Below are positions 48,678 through 61,418 of a stretch of DNA of 64,000 nt, piece by piece. The position numbers and the translations under genes were made by a program. Under the pieces are notes generated by a model. That model did not search any database. It was not told where the DNA came from and saw only the letters and a list, made by a program, of their open reading frames with translations. Origin of the DNA: Brachionus rotundiformis (Eukaryota; Rotifera; Eurotatoria; Ploima; Brachionidae); NCBI GenBank assembly GCA_016802295.1, contig JAESIW010000203.1:500134-564133 (forward strand), read 5' to 3'. How positions within the stretch are numbered: position 1 is the stretch's first letter; every line of letters begins with the position of its first letter.

Positions 48678-51600
48678 GTTCACACAAATTGGAATATTTG
48701 GCTTCTTAAATGATCATTTCTTTTAAATTTTTAAATCTAATAAAAAAAAAATCTCTAGCGTAAATATTCCACTCGGATTATTATTATTATTATAAGTATA
48801 TTATATGAGTTTAGCATATAAATATATATAAAAAAAAGTAATAAATTTTTGTTGAAAGTTGATTCCGATTTTAATTAAATTTTATATTTAAACTCGGAAC
48901 CTGATCAATGAGTAGACTAAATGGGCAAAGTATTGCTAAGTTTTTTATTCTTGAGTCTTTTGTTTAAATAAAAAAAATATATATAGAATTTTTTTTGATT
49001 AATATTGATCCTGATTTTTAATAATTATTCTAGTAGCCTATTTTTTTCCTCAAATAATTAACTTGTTTTATGATATTGGTCAAAAAAATATTTAATCAAA
49101 AACAAAGCTCAATTATTGAATTGTTATTATTCTCTCATCATTTCCAAGTTCTGGCCGTAAATGCACTCGATGTACACAAAAATAAAAATAAAATAAACAC
49201 ATTTTTTGAATGAAAATTAATTTTTCCTAGCATAAACTAATTAACTGTGAAGCTAATTTTTCCAGAAATAGAAAAAGTGTAAATGATATAAAAATTCGAT
49301 TAAGCTTTATTTAGACTAAAAAATTGATTTTAATAATTAACTCCGAAATCAGGTATTAATAATTCGCTTTTCTCATTTATTTATTTTTCAGCAGTTCTCT
49401 GCCGTCAAAAAATAAAATCTTTTTTTTTATATTTATTTTTAATTTAAAAAAACTATAAATTATTCCCATTAGTCTTTATTTATAATTACCAATTTTAAAG
49501 TTATTTTTAGATTAAGAAAATATTTGAATAAAAAAATTAATTTTAATTAATTAAAAAAAAAGTGGTGTTAAATAATATATTATTAAAGAGTGGGTTTTTA
49601 AAATTCGCCAACTCCCCTAACTTATTAATAATTTAAAAAATATATTCTTATTTAAAAATTAGAAATAGGGTCTCTTTGATTAGTTAATTGTCATTATTAA
49701 AATTTTTTAAATTCTTATTAAATTTTTTTTTAGATAAAAAATTATCATCTATCATTTAGTCAAATGAGCGCTGGCACAACTTTTGTCCATCGCATTTTGG
49801 CCCCTCTCTTGCGTGTTTTCAATTATCTAAAAGGAAATTTGGGCATTTAGTTCGAGAGCCGATAGCCAAAAGCTCTCTCTCTCTCTCTCTCTCTACAAGA
49901 TTAAATTGTCTCTATTTGATTAGACCTGTAATTACATTTAAAGCCCAATTTCCGATTTTACTCATCTGCTTCAAGTACCATGAAATATTTGAGAGCTAGT
50001 CTGATAAAAAGAGTCTCCAAACGATACCGAATGTGAGTCCATTTCCGACCTAGTGAATTAAGTACCTGTATCTTTAATTATGTGGTCCTTCGAGAATAGC
50101 TGGCCTTAATTTCGGTATTTTAAATCTAAAAATACTCTACAAAGAGTATTCTTCAATTTAAATATTTACTTTTTTTTTTATTCTATTTATTTAATTTTGG
50201 AGCTACTCAAAAAATCATTCATTTATCACAAAATATTCAGTTTCAGTTTATTGAGCTTAATTCTACAATTAAGTTTAAATGCTGTGCTAAAATCTAAATG
50301 AGTCTACCTTTTTTTATGTCTTCTCTCATGTACAAAATTAATTCTCATAAAAAAAAAAACTCTAATTAGGTTAGACTCGAAATAAAAAGTTTTTAAATTA
50401 AATAAAAAAATGTTTTCATTGAAAAAATAGTAAAAAAATATTTTTTTATATTGTCTTCTGAACAGCCTAATTGGTAAAAAGAACTCTTTTCCGGCAATTG
50501 CTTCTTAGTTCCTTCTTTAAGGCAATTTTTGCTAATTGCTGAATGATGTCAAGATGGTGATGTCAAATAAAGAGAATATCTATTATGAAATATTGTTAAT
50601 GCGTTCTGATCTTGAAGTTTTTATTTTTGATAATTTTCCTGCTTTGGTTTACTTTGGAAACAGACTTAAATCCAGGACTGTAAGATTGGATTAAAGATAG
50701 GATGGTCGCAGGCCATTCCGAAAGCTATAGATTGCTAAAATGAGACTGATATTGATTAGAAAAATTGACCAAGTCCTATTTTGATAAAAATGACAAAATG
50801 AGGAAATAGATCAGGACACGGTGGCACATAAAATCGGCCATAATGCTGAAAATTTATCTCGCAGAATCTGAAAATTGATATGAAACAATAAACGGAAATT
50901 ATTTCATGCATTAAATTGATTTTTGATTTATAATAATTTTTTTTTTATCTTAAAATAATCTTTAATGCATTCTAGTATTACCATTTAAACAATATCTAAA
51001 ATGTATCTCTTTAGTTCAAAAGTGGAATTTAATTGAACAGATTAGATCAATGAGAAATTTTAAACATTCTATTCATGGCATCAAAGAACTAAATAAACCA
51101 AGCACACAACCGGCCATTCTAAAAGATAAGATAAGAATTTGTTAAACAAAAATATATATAAAAAAACGAATAGAAAAAATGCAAACTATTTGTGAATCTT
51201 TTTGATTTAAAAGTATCTCTTTTATTTAATAAGTTAATGACCGACTAACAAAGTTTTAACATATATCTATTAAGGATTTTAATAAGATATATTGATTTAG
51301 ACTTGTCTATTTTAGACTATCGATTTCGGTCTCGAATTGACTTGATCCAAATAAGAGAAAATAAAAACAAAAATCGATTTGCACTTAGGCTTTGTAAATA
51401 GTAATAATAAAGATAATAATAATAAAAAAACTTGAGATGTTTAATTAAAATGTTAGTTTTTTAATTCAAATGATAAAAAGCTTATTCATTTGGCTTTTCA
51501 CACCAAGACCCTTTAGAATGTCTAAATACCACCTTCATTTAGTTGCATGCATGTGTTGTTCCACTGCATAGATCAATATAGATAGAAAGCTTAATTATAT

Positions 51601-54600
51601 ATCTTTAATGCTATATAGATAAATTGTCAACCTAGCACCCTGAAATTTCATTTCCCCTTTTCTTCCGTCAAGTCTTGAGAAATTGAGCAGGCAAAAAGCA
51701 CTTATAATTACCAAAAAAATGAATAAACAAAACTAATTTATCTATAAATAATTATAAAGATAAAAATTTTCCAACATTTGGACCATATATTGTTTGGCTC
51801 GGGCCTATTCTATTTAGCATTATACATAGATCATAAAAATATCCTTCGGTGTGTAAATTATTTACTCTGGCAGTAATGAAGTCTGATTAGCGATATCTGA
51901 ATTGAACAAGAGCTTGATTAGTTGTCTGAATATGAAAAGCGCTGATCTGGCTGTAAGAAAAGCGCTACATTTGACCAAATAAATGGAAAAATTAATTGAA
52001 AATAGATTTTTTTGATTTGAAATTTTTATCCAATTTCAAAATTTGACAGTCTCTGCTGGAGTCGATAGCTTATCGATTAGCTCGAGAAATTCATACTATT
52101 AAATAGGATATAATTAGGCAAACTAAAATTGGATTCTTGCGTAACAATTAAATTTTTAAATGCACAATATGAATGAACAGATTTAGCATAAAGTTTTGTT
52201 GTTTTAAGCTCAACTCAATATCCGGCAAAAGCTCGTGGCAATTAACAAAATCTCTTAAGAGTTGGAGACTTTCGAATCAAATATCTCTCAATCTATCACA
52301 CACATTCATTTGATCAAGTTTAAATTTGTCATTTGATACCAACTGTTAAATGCAAATTGTCGAAATTTCTACCATTCATGGCACAAAATTGGCTCTATTA
52401 GTCACTCAAATTAGATAAAATAAAGGTTTTAAATTTCAAATTTAATTTAGACATAGGATTTTGTTACAAATTTAGAGTTAATTTTTAAGCTTAATTGGCC
52501 CATTAAAGTTTTTTTTCTAATAAAAAAATTAAAATAATTGACAATATATGACCAAATAAGACCCGTAGCTAGTTTCTCATATTGGCCAAACACAATTCCT
52601 TAATCTAATTAGTTTATCAATTAGAGAAAATAAATTTCTATTTTAAACTTGACTAAATTTAATTTTATTTTTCTATCTTTCAATGTCAATTAAAATTTTT
52701 AACCTTCTTGTCAACTTAGGGTAATTACGGTATTATTTTTCAACCAGGTTACATAAGTGGCATCTTTTTCCGAATTAATTAAATCTTGATATTAATCAAA
52801 AAAAATTAAGTTTAATGAATTTTTTGCCAGATATGAGTACCATTAATCTTGGAAAAGCTTCCTTAATAGTTACTGATCATGTTTTTTAATTCGCCTTGTA
52901 GTTCTTATGAAGTGGTTTGTGAAAGAGATAAGAATATCAATTAACATTTGAAAATTGTGAAAATAAAAATCTATTTTTAGCTTTATTAAACAGGTATTAC
53001 CATCAAAACTTGGCAAAAAAGATCTATTTTTAAAGGTTATCTAATCGATAGTGAATTTGTACTCTAAACTCAATTAGCTTTTCTTAATAAATTCTTTGTT
53101 TTCTTCTTAATATATTTTTAGGAGATAAACAAAAAATTTAATTAATTTTCTAAAATGATTTGGAATTTTTCCTAATCAAATTGAATGACCACAAATTTGA
53201 CCAAGGCACACTTGCCTGTTCGAACAAAAATAGTAAATAAAAGCTAATCAAAACTAGAAATTTATTATTAAACAAAATGAGTAATTAACCATTTAATTAC
53301 TATTTAATCTTTAATGAGGATTTTTCTCCCAAAATCCTTGTGTATGCGGTGCTAATTAAATTTTGTCTAAACAGATTATACAAAACCTAGGTAATCGCAG
53401 CTTGTTGAAATGATTTAATTCGATTTAAATATCAGTCGACTAGTTTTATCAACGCAATTAGTAAAAAATATACAAAATCAGCCTAATTTGATTACACATT
53501 GGTAATTATCTTAGAATATCATAAGATGAAATATAGCTCCAAGAGCAGTGGTTAATTATCGATAAAATTTCCCAGCCCTGAGGATGCTGGGCCGAATGGA
53601 GTTAATGACCATTGAGAAATGGGTTTAAATAGGACCTGGAGAACTTCCTTGGCTATCGGAACACTAATTGCTCTTAGAAATTATTGATTAAAAATTAGTT
53701 AAATAATCATAAAATTCTAAAATAAAAAAATTAATTGTCAACTCTTGAACAAATGGGTCGTGGCTCTGAGCGCAAAAGCGAGTGCATTATGGGCAACTAG
53801 CCATGGCGACCAACTAGGCTCCAAGCAATCGCTTTCTTGCTCTAAAAAAGCACAATTCCACATATCAAAAAATATTTATTTTTCTATCTATAATCTCTAA
53901 TCTGTTCATCAAGCGCCAAACAATGATAATAAGTTTATTTTTTTCTAAATAAAAAGTACATTTCACATCATAAACAACTTTCATTAGCAAGCTCTCTAAT
54001 TTAATACTTTAAACCTTTTAATAAAATGTATAAACTTTATAAATAATAAGTACTACATGATAAGAGAACAACATTGAAAAAATTAAACAAAATCTAGTTT
54101 ATATATTTTATGTTTGCTTTTATTGCTTTAAAATTTCCGGCCCAAGCAACCAACAAAAATGATCACTCAAGAATTAACTAAATTAATGTTTAAACTTACA
54201 ACTTAATTAAAAATCTCAACAAAAACAAGCTAAATTTATTATCTGCTGGGTCTATTTTTCAATAATTTTAATTAGTTTTTTTTTTTTTTCAAGTTAAAAT
54301 AAAAAATCATTAATCTAATATTTGGTAACTTGAGAGTTTGGAAAAAAATCATGATATTAATCGGCCAGGTTTTTTTAAGAATAGATCATATTTTTGAAGT
54401 TTAGCAACATACTTTCAATAGAATTTCGACTAATCCACTCAAAGATCCATATAACAATAGAATACCAAAGCTAATTGATTGCGGGTCAAATTATTTCTAA
54501 ATTTAAAATTATTCTACTTCAAAAATACAAAACTATCTTAAAATAAAATATAAAGAAATTAAGTTTTTCATATTTGGTTGTTTCCAAAATGTTCAAGGAA

Positions 54601-56611
54601 GTTCTAATACTTATTTTTGCTTTATACTTAGATGCATTGCGTAAGCAAAATTTCCTCAAGTAATGTAATTAAAAATTTTAACTCATTTAACGCAATCGGC
54701 TTTGGTGACGCCAAATTGAACAAAGCATAAAGCTAATAGTGCTCATTAAGATTCAATTTTGCCAATGTACCAATGTTTGTGTTCAACAATGCCATTAGCA
54801 AAAGCTCTTAATCTTAAAAGCTGTCTGCCAAATAATACAAAAATAAACTTAAAGGAAAACAAAGTACATTTATACATTTATTATTTGTTTAAATTAAGTG
54901 TCTCCAAGAAAAGTTGACAAATAGAAAACAAAAAATTCTACTTCCTCGTCATGTGCGACGAGCTTGAAAGTGACACTAAAAGCCTTGATCAATCGCAGTC
55001 ACATTTAAAACTTTTTTGACCAAGCTAAATTTAAAATTTAAATTTTTGCCATCTATTCCGCTTAGTTTTCCAAATATTTGCCTAATTAAAAATTCCATCA
55101 AAAATTAAAGATTTGTATTGAACAAATTGTAAACAAACTGTAAATACTCAATTGCCTATTGTACTCATTCAGTCAAGCATCCTCTCTATTTATCATTAAT
55201 TCAGAATCGACCATGTTTTGTTGTCTAAGGGAAGTTTAATCAATAATATTAACGCTCTACAAATTATTCAGCTTATTTTTTATCTTTATTTAGTTATCTT
55301 GTTTAACTTGTAAAATTAGATTTTTTTCTCTGAAAAAAAAATATATCTCAGACCAGTCCAGCAAACTTAAAATCGAATGCCAGATTCCAGATAATTAATA
55401 ATTGTTTTATTGCATGAAATTAAGGCTGATTTGGTGCTACTAGGCATTTTATAAGCTTCAAAATTTGTCTAAAAATCAAATAATTTTCTAATTGTGTGCT
55501 CAAGTATTCTGTTATTAATGAGCTTAAAATTGATCAACACTAAATGAATTGATATTTGATGATGGCACACTCAAAAATATATTTTATTTCTAATTTTTTA
55601 TAATCAATTCTATTGATTTAATAAATAGATAATTTAATTCATATTTAAGTTTTAAATTTGGTTTAATTTGCCAATTGTTCTGTCATTTATTAGCACAAGA
55701 GGGAAAACAAGAGAGTCTTGACAGTTAAGTTAATGTGATATTAAGACTTTGTTTACTTTGCCAAAGCGACCAAATCCGCTTTTTGGATTAATTTGCTTTT
55801 TTTAAATTTTTTATCTCCTTGCTGTCACATTTTAATAAGACCAGTCTGACAATTTGTTAAAATAAAAAACTTCAAGATTAATCACTTTAGAATAAATCTC
55901 TATAGATAGAAGATGATATTTTAGTTTATCTTTGGTCATATTATCTATATCAAATTTTTCAATCTGCTTCAGATAAATTGATATTGTAAATATTTTTTGT
56001 TCAAAAGATGCAGACGAACAAATTGAGTAAAATTAATTAATATTGCTGCGTTAATTGAATTACCGTAAGGCGTATTAATTACATACTTAGAAAATTCAGA
56101 CCGGTACTTTAAATTCTAGCTTCAAAGGAATTAATTATTAATTTATAAATTGAAACCCAATTAATGCTCATTATATTAAATTTTCAAAATAAATAAAAAA
56201 ATTAATTTATTAAATGATAATAGTTTCAATTAGCAACTTTTAAGAATAGAAAATAAATCAATAATATCTTGATCAGAGGAAAAAATTGCTTAAATCTTGT
56301 TTCTATAGCTAATAACGAAATAATAATAACGATTTGTTTGTAAATTTGAATAAATTGGTTACCATGGCATAGCTGATTTGATTTCTTGTTTCTAATTTGC
56401 CAAGACTAATGTCTAAATCAAAAGTTAAGTGCATTCAAACGCTTTAATCTGTGGCAAATTATTCATGGTCCAGGCGAAACAAATGCCAACCAATTATTCC
56501 AAGCGATTAAGAGTCAAAATATTTAATTAGATTAATTAAAGAAACTTTTTTTAACCTAGGACACAAATTAGTAATGCTTTTAAATTTAAATTTTTTTTTC
56601 TCTATTTTCAG
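48678..56611. other. Large gene desert, 7.9 kb
   Basis: No long frame. A CT microsatellite lies at 49,873-49,894. Blocks at about 49,960-50,110, 50,640-50,830 and 53,560-53,860 are less A/T-biased. Two candidate plus-strand first exons (49,980 and 54,589) and one candidate terminal exon (56,612) are described separately. 53,752-53,830 contains a GC-richer string around GGGCAACTAGCCATGGCGACC that may be regulatory. Otherwise I see nothing. Confidence 0.4.
54589..54640 (+). CDS. Candidate signal-peptide exon of a tiny plus-strand gene
   Basis: ATG followed by a hydrophobic stretch MFKEVLILIFALYLDAL ends at a perfect donor GTAAGC in phase 1. It looks like the first exon of a small secreted peptide. 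Joined to the acceptor at 56,611 in the matching phase it would give about 43 residues ending in QQYFKIYN, with one cysteine. An alternative first exon is ATG at about 49,980 (MKYLRASLIKRVSKRYR, donor GTGAGT, phase 2). No homologue is recognised for either. This is a weak call based on splice-site quality and hydrophobicity. Confidence 0.3.
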
Positions 56612-56654
56612 CAAATACTGGGTTGCCATGTACCAGGACATGGAAAAAAAATAA
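56612..56654 (+). CDS. Candidate terminal exon with strong acceptor
   Basis: A long pyrimidine tract and TTTTCAG precede c-AAATACTGGGTTGCCATG, which in one frame reads KYWVAMYQDMEKK followed by a stop. An AATAAA signal follows at once. The tract is GC-richer than its flanks. The upstream exon is uncertain (see 54,589 and 49,980), and a different frame would read on for about 25 residues. Confidence 0.35.
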
Positions 56655-56760
56655 TAAAACCAATCAGCAGTATTTCAAAATTTATAATTAAACACAAAAT
56701 ACAATATTAAGTCACAAAAATAATTAAAATTAATAAAAAAAAAAGTCCATCCAAAACAAA

Positions 56761-57546
56761 CTAGTTACAAATTTTACGAATTAGTCTTTTTTCGTTCTTG
56801 GCACGAATGGTTCTTCGTCGCTCATTTCTTCTCATTTTCTCAAATATGTTATTCGAATTTATAAAAGTATACCTGTAGCCATCCATGTCACCAAAGTCAT
56901 CGTCAATGTCTTCATCAGTGTCTAAGACATTGCTGCACAAATTTGCCCTCAGCTCTTCATAAGTCTTTTTAAGGCGATACTTTACCAAATAGAAGAACCT
57001 TCGGCCATAAAGTTTGTATTTAGGCTCCAAATTATCTGCCTCTTTCTGCAGCTTGGTCAAGTAGAAGTTTACATTGGACAAAAAATTGATGGCCGGATTG
57101 GACTTTTCCAGATGAAATGCGACCTCTTGATCAAATGGCTTTTCCCTGGTGTGGACGAAGTTTTTCTCCTTGTTGAGCGCTGGCATTCTTTTGGCAACAT
57201 TTTGGTTCAGTCTGTTGATTAGGTTGGGATTTCTGAGACTGATTTTGAGGCTGTCTTTGGGCTCCGTGTTGGTCCTGTTGACTCTCAAGTGTTTGATGAA
57301 CGAGTTGTTGAGGCGGTAGACCTTGATCCGCGGCTTGGCCAAACGGCGCGAGTTCTCCACTCGGCTCTGGTGCCGCGGCCTCGCGCCAACCGGACTCATT
57401 GCCGAGCGGTCAAAGGCGCTCACCTGCTTGGCCTCAATTGCTCTATTGTTGCTGTATTTGTACAAAAAATTGCTGCTACTTTGTGTATAATTTACACAAT
57501 AGATAACATCGATCAAAAATAAGGCGCCAAAAATTTTACTTATCAT
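56761..57546 (-). CDS. Orphan secreted, highly basic protein
   Basis: A single-exon frame of 261 residues from the ATG at 57546. The hydrophobic start MISKIFGALFLIDVIYCVNY is a likely signal peptide. The mature part is rich in Arg, Lys and Asn, with several dibasic sites (ENSRRLAKPR, NVAKRMPALN) and N-glycosylation-type NRT and NNS. A central segment with alternating hydrophobic and charged residues (NFLSNVNFYLTKLQKEADNL, RRFFYLVKYRLKKTYEELRANL) looks helical. An acidic DTDEDIDDDFGDMDGYRY patch precedes a very basic end (RRNERRRTIRAKNEKRLIRK). Two cysteines remain after the signal. I recognise no family; a peptide precursor or secreted structural protein are possibilities only. A longer upstream in-frame extension lacks an ATG with signal-like context. 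Confidence 0.6.
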   Translation of the reverse strand: MISKIFGALFLIDVIYCVNYTQSSSNFLYKYSNNRAIEAKQVSAFDRSAMSPVGARPRHQSRVENSRRLAKPRIKVYRLNNSFIKHLRVNRTNTEPKDSLKISLRNPNLINRLNQNVAKRMPALNKEKNFVHTREKPFDQEVAFHLEKSNPAINFLSNVNFYLTKLQKEADNLEPKYKLYGRRFFYLVKYRLKKTYEELRANLCSNVLDTDEDIDDDFGDMDGYRYTFINSNNIFEKMRRNERRRTIRAKNEKRLIRKICN

Positions 57547-58012
57547 TTTTATTTTTTTTAGTTGTCTAAAAATAGATAAAATAAAAATATTTTTTTTTTG
57601 TTTTTTATAGCCGATAATAATATAGCTAGACTTAAAGTTCAAGAGGTTATAAATTCTTCAAGCTTAATAGAGCTTTGGCAAAGATGTAATATGAGCCAAG
57701 TCATGCGTGCCAAATTCAAAACAATAATAAAAACAATCCTTTTTTTTTTTATATTTATGATAAAACTTTATGAAAACAAAAATCCGATAAAAAAAAATAT
57801 TATTTTCTATGGCTTTGGTTAATTGTAGAATAGTTGTTTCTTATTATTATATTTTATGTTTTATATTTATTCTATTTTTTTATATATGAGAAATATTTCC
57901 GTGAACAAGTGTTTGAGAAATAAAATAAATTGCTCGGAATTAATCTCATTAAGATGTTTTTATAATTTTTTTTTATTTTTAGAGACTTAATAGTTTATTT
58001 TTAGAAGATTAA
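57547..58012. promoter_or_regulatory. Divergent promoter region
   Basis: 466 A/T-rich bases between two genes that start back to back (minus at 57546, plus at 58013), so both promoters must lie here. A TTTTTAG followed by AAGATTAA just before the second ATG may be a leader acceptor. No other motif recognised. Confidence 0.4.
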
Positions 58013-58447
58013 ATGTCTCAAACAGATAAACTCAAACTGGCCAGATGGCGGCAAGTCAGCAAAAATCCGGTACAAAATTAATTTTTATTTGTTTTTTATT
58101 TTTAATCAAAACGACATATCCAACTGTTTATTTTTAATAATCACCAGGAATTCGAAGATCCGACTGATCCATTCTTGCCAAATAGACAAAGATACAAAGT
58201 GGAATTGGGCCGCTATTTGAGCAATGTGAACCTCAATTACATGCCTCCCATGCCAAGACCTGTCTACAAGAACTGCAGCCAAATGCGCCAAAGTACCAAC
58301 CGCGAGACAGACATCAGGAACAACATATTCAAGAATCACTCAAATAGGAATCTTTACAATAACAAGAACTCATTGTCGCTGACCAACTCGACCAATTTAA
58401 ACCAGCTAAATGTCACAGAATCAATGAATTTCAGCGAAAAAAATTAA
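58013..58447 (+). CDS. Orphan 118-residue protein
   Basis: Two exons, 58013-58069 and 58148-58447, join in phase 0 (donor GTACAA, acceptor ATCACCAG). The N-terminal half is compact and looks conserved in style: LARWRQVSKNPEFEDPTDPF, then LPNRQRYKVELGRYLSNVNL and MPPMPRPVY. The C-terminal half is Asn/Ser/Thr-rich and probably disordered. No signal peptide, membrane segment or known domain was recognised. The exon-intron structure, the continuation of the WRQVSKNPEFEDP motif across the intron, and the polyadenylation signal at 58462 support a real gene. A cytoskeletal or ciliary microprotein is one possibility, but that is guesswork. Confidence 0.65.
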
Positions 58448-59181
58448 ATTGACATTATGACAATAAAATTTTAATTTAATTGAATTTTTTTAATTAGTGT
58501 CTGCCTATCAAATATTGATTGTCTAGAATACCATTAAAATGGTTGATATTTGTGACTATTTTTAAGTCAGGGCTTTAATTAAGCTTTAAAATATATCAAA
58601 TATCCGATCTGAGGTGTCTAGAGATCAGTTTTCTATTTGTTTTATTTTTTATATATTAAATTATGAAAAAATTATTTTATTAATTAAAAGTCGTCTGATT
58701 GAAAAAAGTACAAAAAACATTTATCCAAGTTCCGCTACATTAAGAAAGTAAACATAAAATGTTTATTTACAATGCTTAGCAATAAGAATGGATAAGATGC
58801 CAAATTAAAATAATTAAAAAAAAATTTGCTTTTTTTGTTTATCTAATTTTATTTGATTGATTTTTTAAAATTAAATTTGAGTTCACTTCCGAGATTTATG
58901 GAAGTAATTAAGCTACATGAGCCATATGTTTGCTTGTTGTGAAATTATTCCAAAATATTGGTAAAACTTTGTCAACTGACATTTGAGGTTATTATCCTAA
59001 TTAAAGAATAATTAATTAATTTTTTAATTACAAGAAAAAATCAATAATCTAATTGAAAATTTTTGTGAATATAAATTCTTTTTTAAAATACATAAATAAG
59101 TATTATCTTCCTCTAAGATCATAAATGATTAGAAGTTTTTAAATTGAAATTTATTTACTCAAAATAACTAAAAGCTAAAAA
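58448..59181. other. Convergent intergenic spacer
   Basis: 734 A/T-rich bases between the 3' ends of a plus-strand and a minus-strand gene. It contains both 3' UTRs. No other feature seen. Confidence 0.4.
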
Positions 59182-61418
59182 TTATAACTTGGTAAAAAAT
59201 TTGCTCGCATCTTTTTCGCTTGGTACAGACCACATTTCCAAGGCAGCCAGTTGTTCATCCACTTGGCCACTTACAGGCAAACCGAACATCTCAAATTGAG
59301 GCTTGATGTTTAGTGACACTATCTGCGAATACCTCAAAACCCATTGATCTATTTTATCTTGTTCTGATGTTGGCAAATTTATGCCCTTTCCAATGTCCAA
59401 TTCATAGCTTTTCATAAAAGAATACATTGACTTCCATCCAAAATACTTGATCAACTGAACAAAAAGCATCAGTGCCATTCCACAATTGTTTTTGAAATCA
59501 TCGAATGAAGGGTCTTTGGAAAAGTAGGCTTTGAAGCTGGCAATTTGACCACGTGGCCATTTTTGGTCCAGTATGTCTTGACCAATTAGTTTATAAGTTG
59601 CGTGTAGGGAAAATATGTTCACTGTGACCTCTTCGGTTCCCTCAAAAGTCCACTCTTCTCTTTGCATATTATGCCCTAATGAAGAAATTAATTTAAAAGA
59701 TCAGAGAATAAAAATTGGTGAAACCCAATTCATGAAATAGGCCCCAGTTTCCATTTTTGGACAATTTTTCCAAATCAAAAATGCATTCGTCATGATCTGT
59801 CTGGCAACAGTCGAGATGTGTAACAATCGGATAGCCAGAATGCATGTAGCCAGCAGATGGTTGTACGTCATTTACAACCCTTTCTCGTCTAAAATCCCTT
59901 ACATTTGTTCCTCTACATTCATGATGAGTAGCTACAACTGTGTCCCAAAATTTGACTATGTCATGCGGATTTTCAATATGCCTTACACAGCAAGATGGTG
60001 TTGTAAAAATTATGTTTTCTCCAGCAAGTTCAGCCCTAAGAAAACCAATAAGAAATAGAAAAAAAAATGCTTTTTTAAATGCCACGTTTTTACCACAAGC
60101 CAGGCGCATTTTTTACTAGTGACCAATTTTTTATGGTCTCAGGCTTGGTCAAATCAAAATATGGCGATTGGACTACATTGCTTAAATTAACTCTAATTGA
60201 GCCTGGATGAGAGCTCTCAAAATAAATCAGTCCACCAAAAGGCGAAGACAATGTCAACTGACTGGCAACCTTTTTCGTCACTGTAACCAATGGCCATCTT
60301 GTAAGAATGTCACAATTTTCAATATTGTCCGAATGAGCGCCTATTCTAATGGACCATCCCTCTAAGCTTCCTTCAATGCTTGCCTTGAGGACTACACCAG
60401 CTGGCAAATAGTAGCCTGTCGAAACCCACTCACTAAATTTACTCTCAATTTCCAGATCAACATTTTCCAATAATTTGGGCATGTCTTCAAAATCGCCCGG
60501 AAAGCTTTGGACACCGGGCGCTCTTCCTTCTCCTTTGCAAATCAAACACTTCCCTATTAGGCTTACAGCAGCCTTTTCATCAGAATTTTTGATCGGCTTT
60601 TCCGAACATGGTACAATCATTGGTGCATTTTGTTCAATTAATTTTTGAAGATTACACATTTTTTCCTTATCTAGCATACACTCTTTGGTCACAGTTTCAA
60701 TTCCTCTATTTAAGGTGGCACAATATTTGAACAATTTTTCCGGATTCTTGGTCACTCGGTCAAAAGCATTATCAAAATGGGAATACTTGGCACGATTTTG
60801 GCAAGTATTTATCTCATTAGGCAAATCCAGAATATGTGTAGATAATATGATACCTGTGTGTTCTTTTAAGAAACGAAACATGGCCATATCGTGGAGAGTT
60901 TTCTCAGGATACATCTGTAAATAACCCCATGGGGTAGTTGAACAAATTAATCCTCCTATTTGTCTCTATCTATTATCTATAATTTCCTCTTTAAAATAAA
61001 AAATACCTCCTATTTTAAGCCACTTGACCAGATTGCCAAGATCACTCTCACTTGGTTCGAAGTCATGGTGCCATTTGATTATTTTGCAATCAGTGAACGG
61101 AGCAGATCTTCCGGCAGCATCTTTGAAATCAACAATGTCCGATGAGCTGATATCTTCGCCAGCCAGCCACAATTTTAAATTTCTATTTAATTTGTCTTTT
61201 AGAGCCGAGTCCTCTTGGTAAAGCCAGTCAAGGTAGCAGTCATGTGAAGTGACTATTATTCGACCTCGGCGCAATTGAGCCGCAGCAATGACCACTTCGC
61301 CAGGAACTTTGCCAGTCAAAACAGCCTGAGATTCACCTGTCACCACCAAACTGCCCGGCGAATTAGGAGTTGGAACTTGTTCCAAATTGTCTAAAATTTC
61401 TTTGTCAAAATATCGCAT
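59182..61418 (-). CDS. TCAF / M60-like metalloprotease-domain protein
   Basis: Four minus-strand exons, 61418-61007, 60955-60094, 60035-59725 and 59675-59182, give 692 residues. The first part resembles TRPM8 channel-associated factors (FAM115): GEVVIAAAQLRRGRIIVTSH, GGGLICSTTPWGYLQM and YYLPAGVVLKASIEG. The middle has the M60-type beta domain (WSIRIGAHSDNIENC, LTLSSPFGGLIYFES). The third and fourth exons join at HELG|HNMQREEWTF, which restores the zincin motif HELGH, followed by GTEEVTVNIFSLH with the downstream glutamate ligand region. M60-like proteases of microbes and hosts cut mucin-type glycoproteins; vertebrate TCAFs act on ion-channel trafficking. No signal peptide is visible at the chosen ATG. 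The protein is shorter than vertebrate TCAFs (about 900). The zinc motif appears intact, so it may be an active peptidase. Confidence 0.85.
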
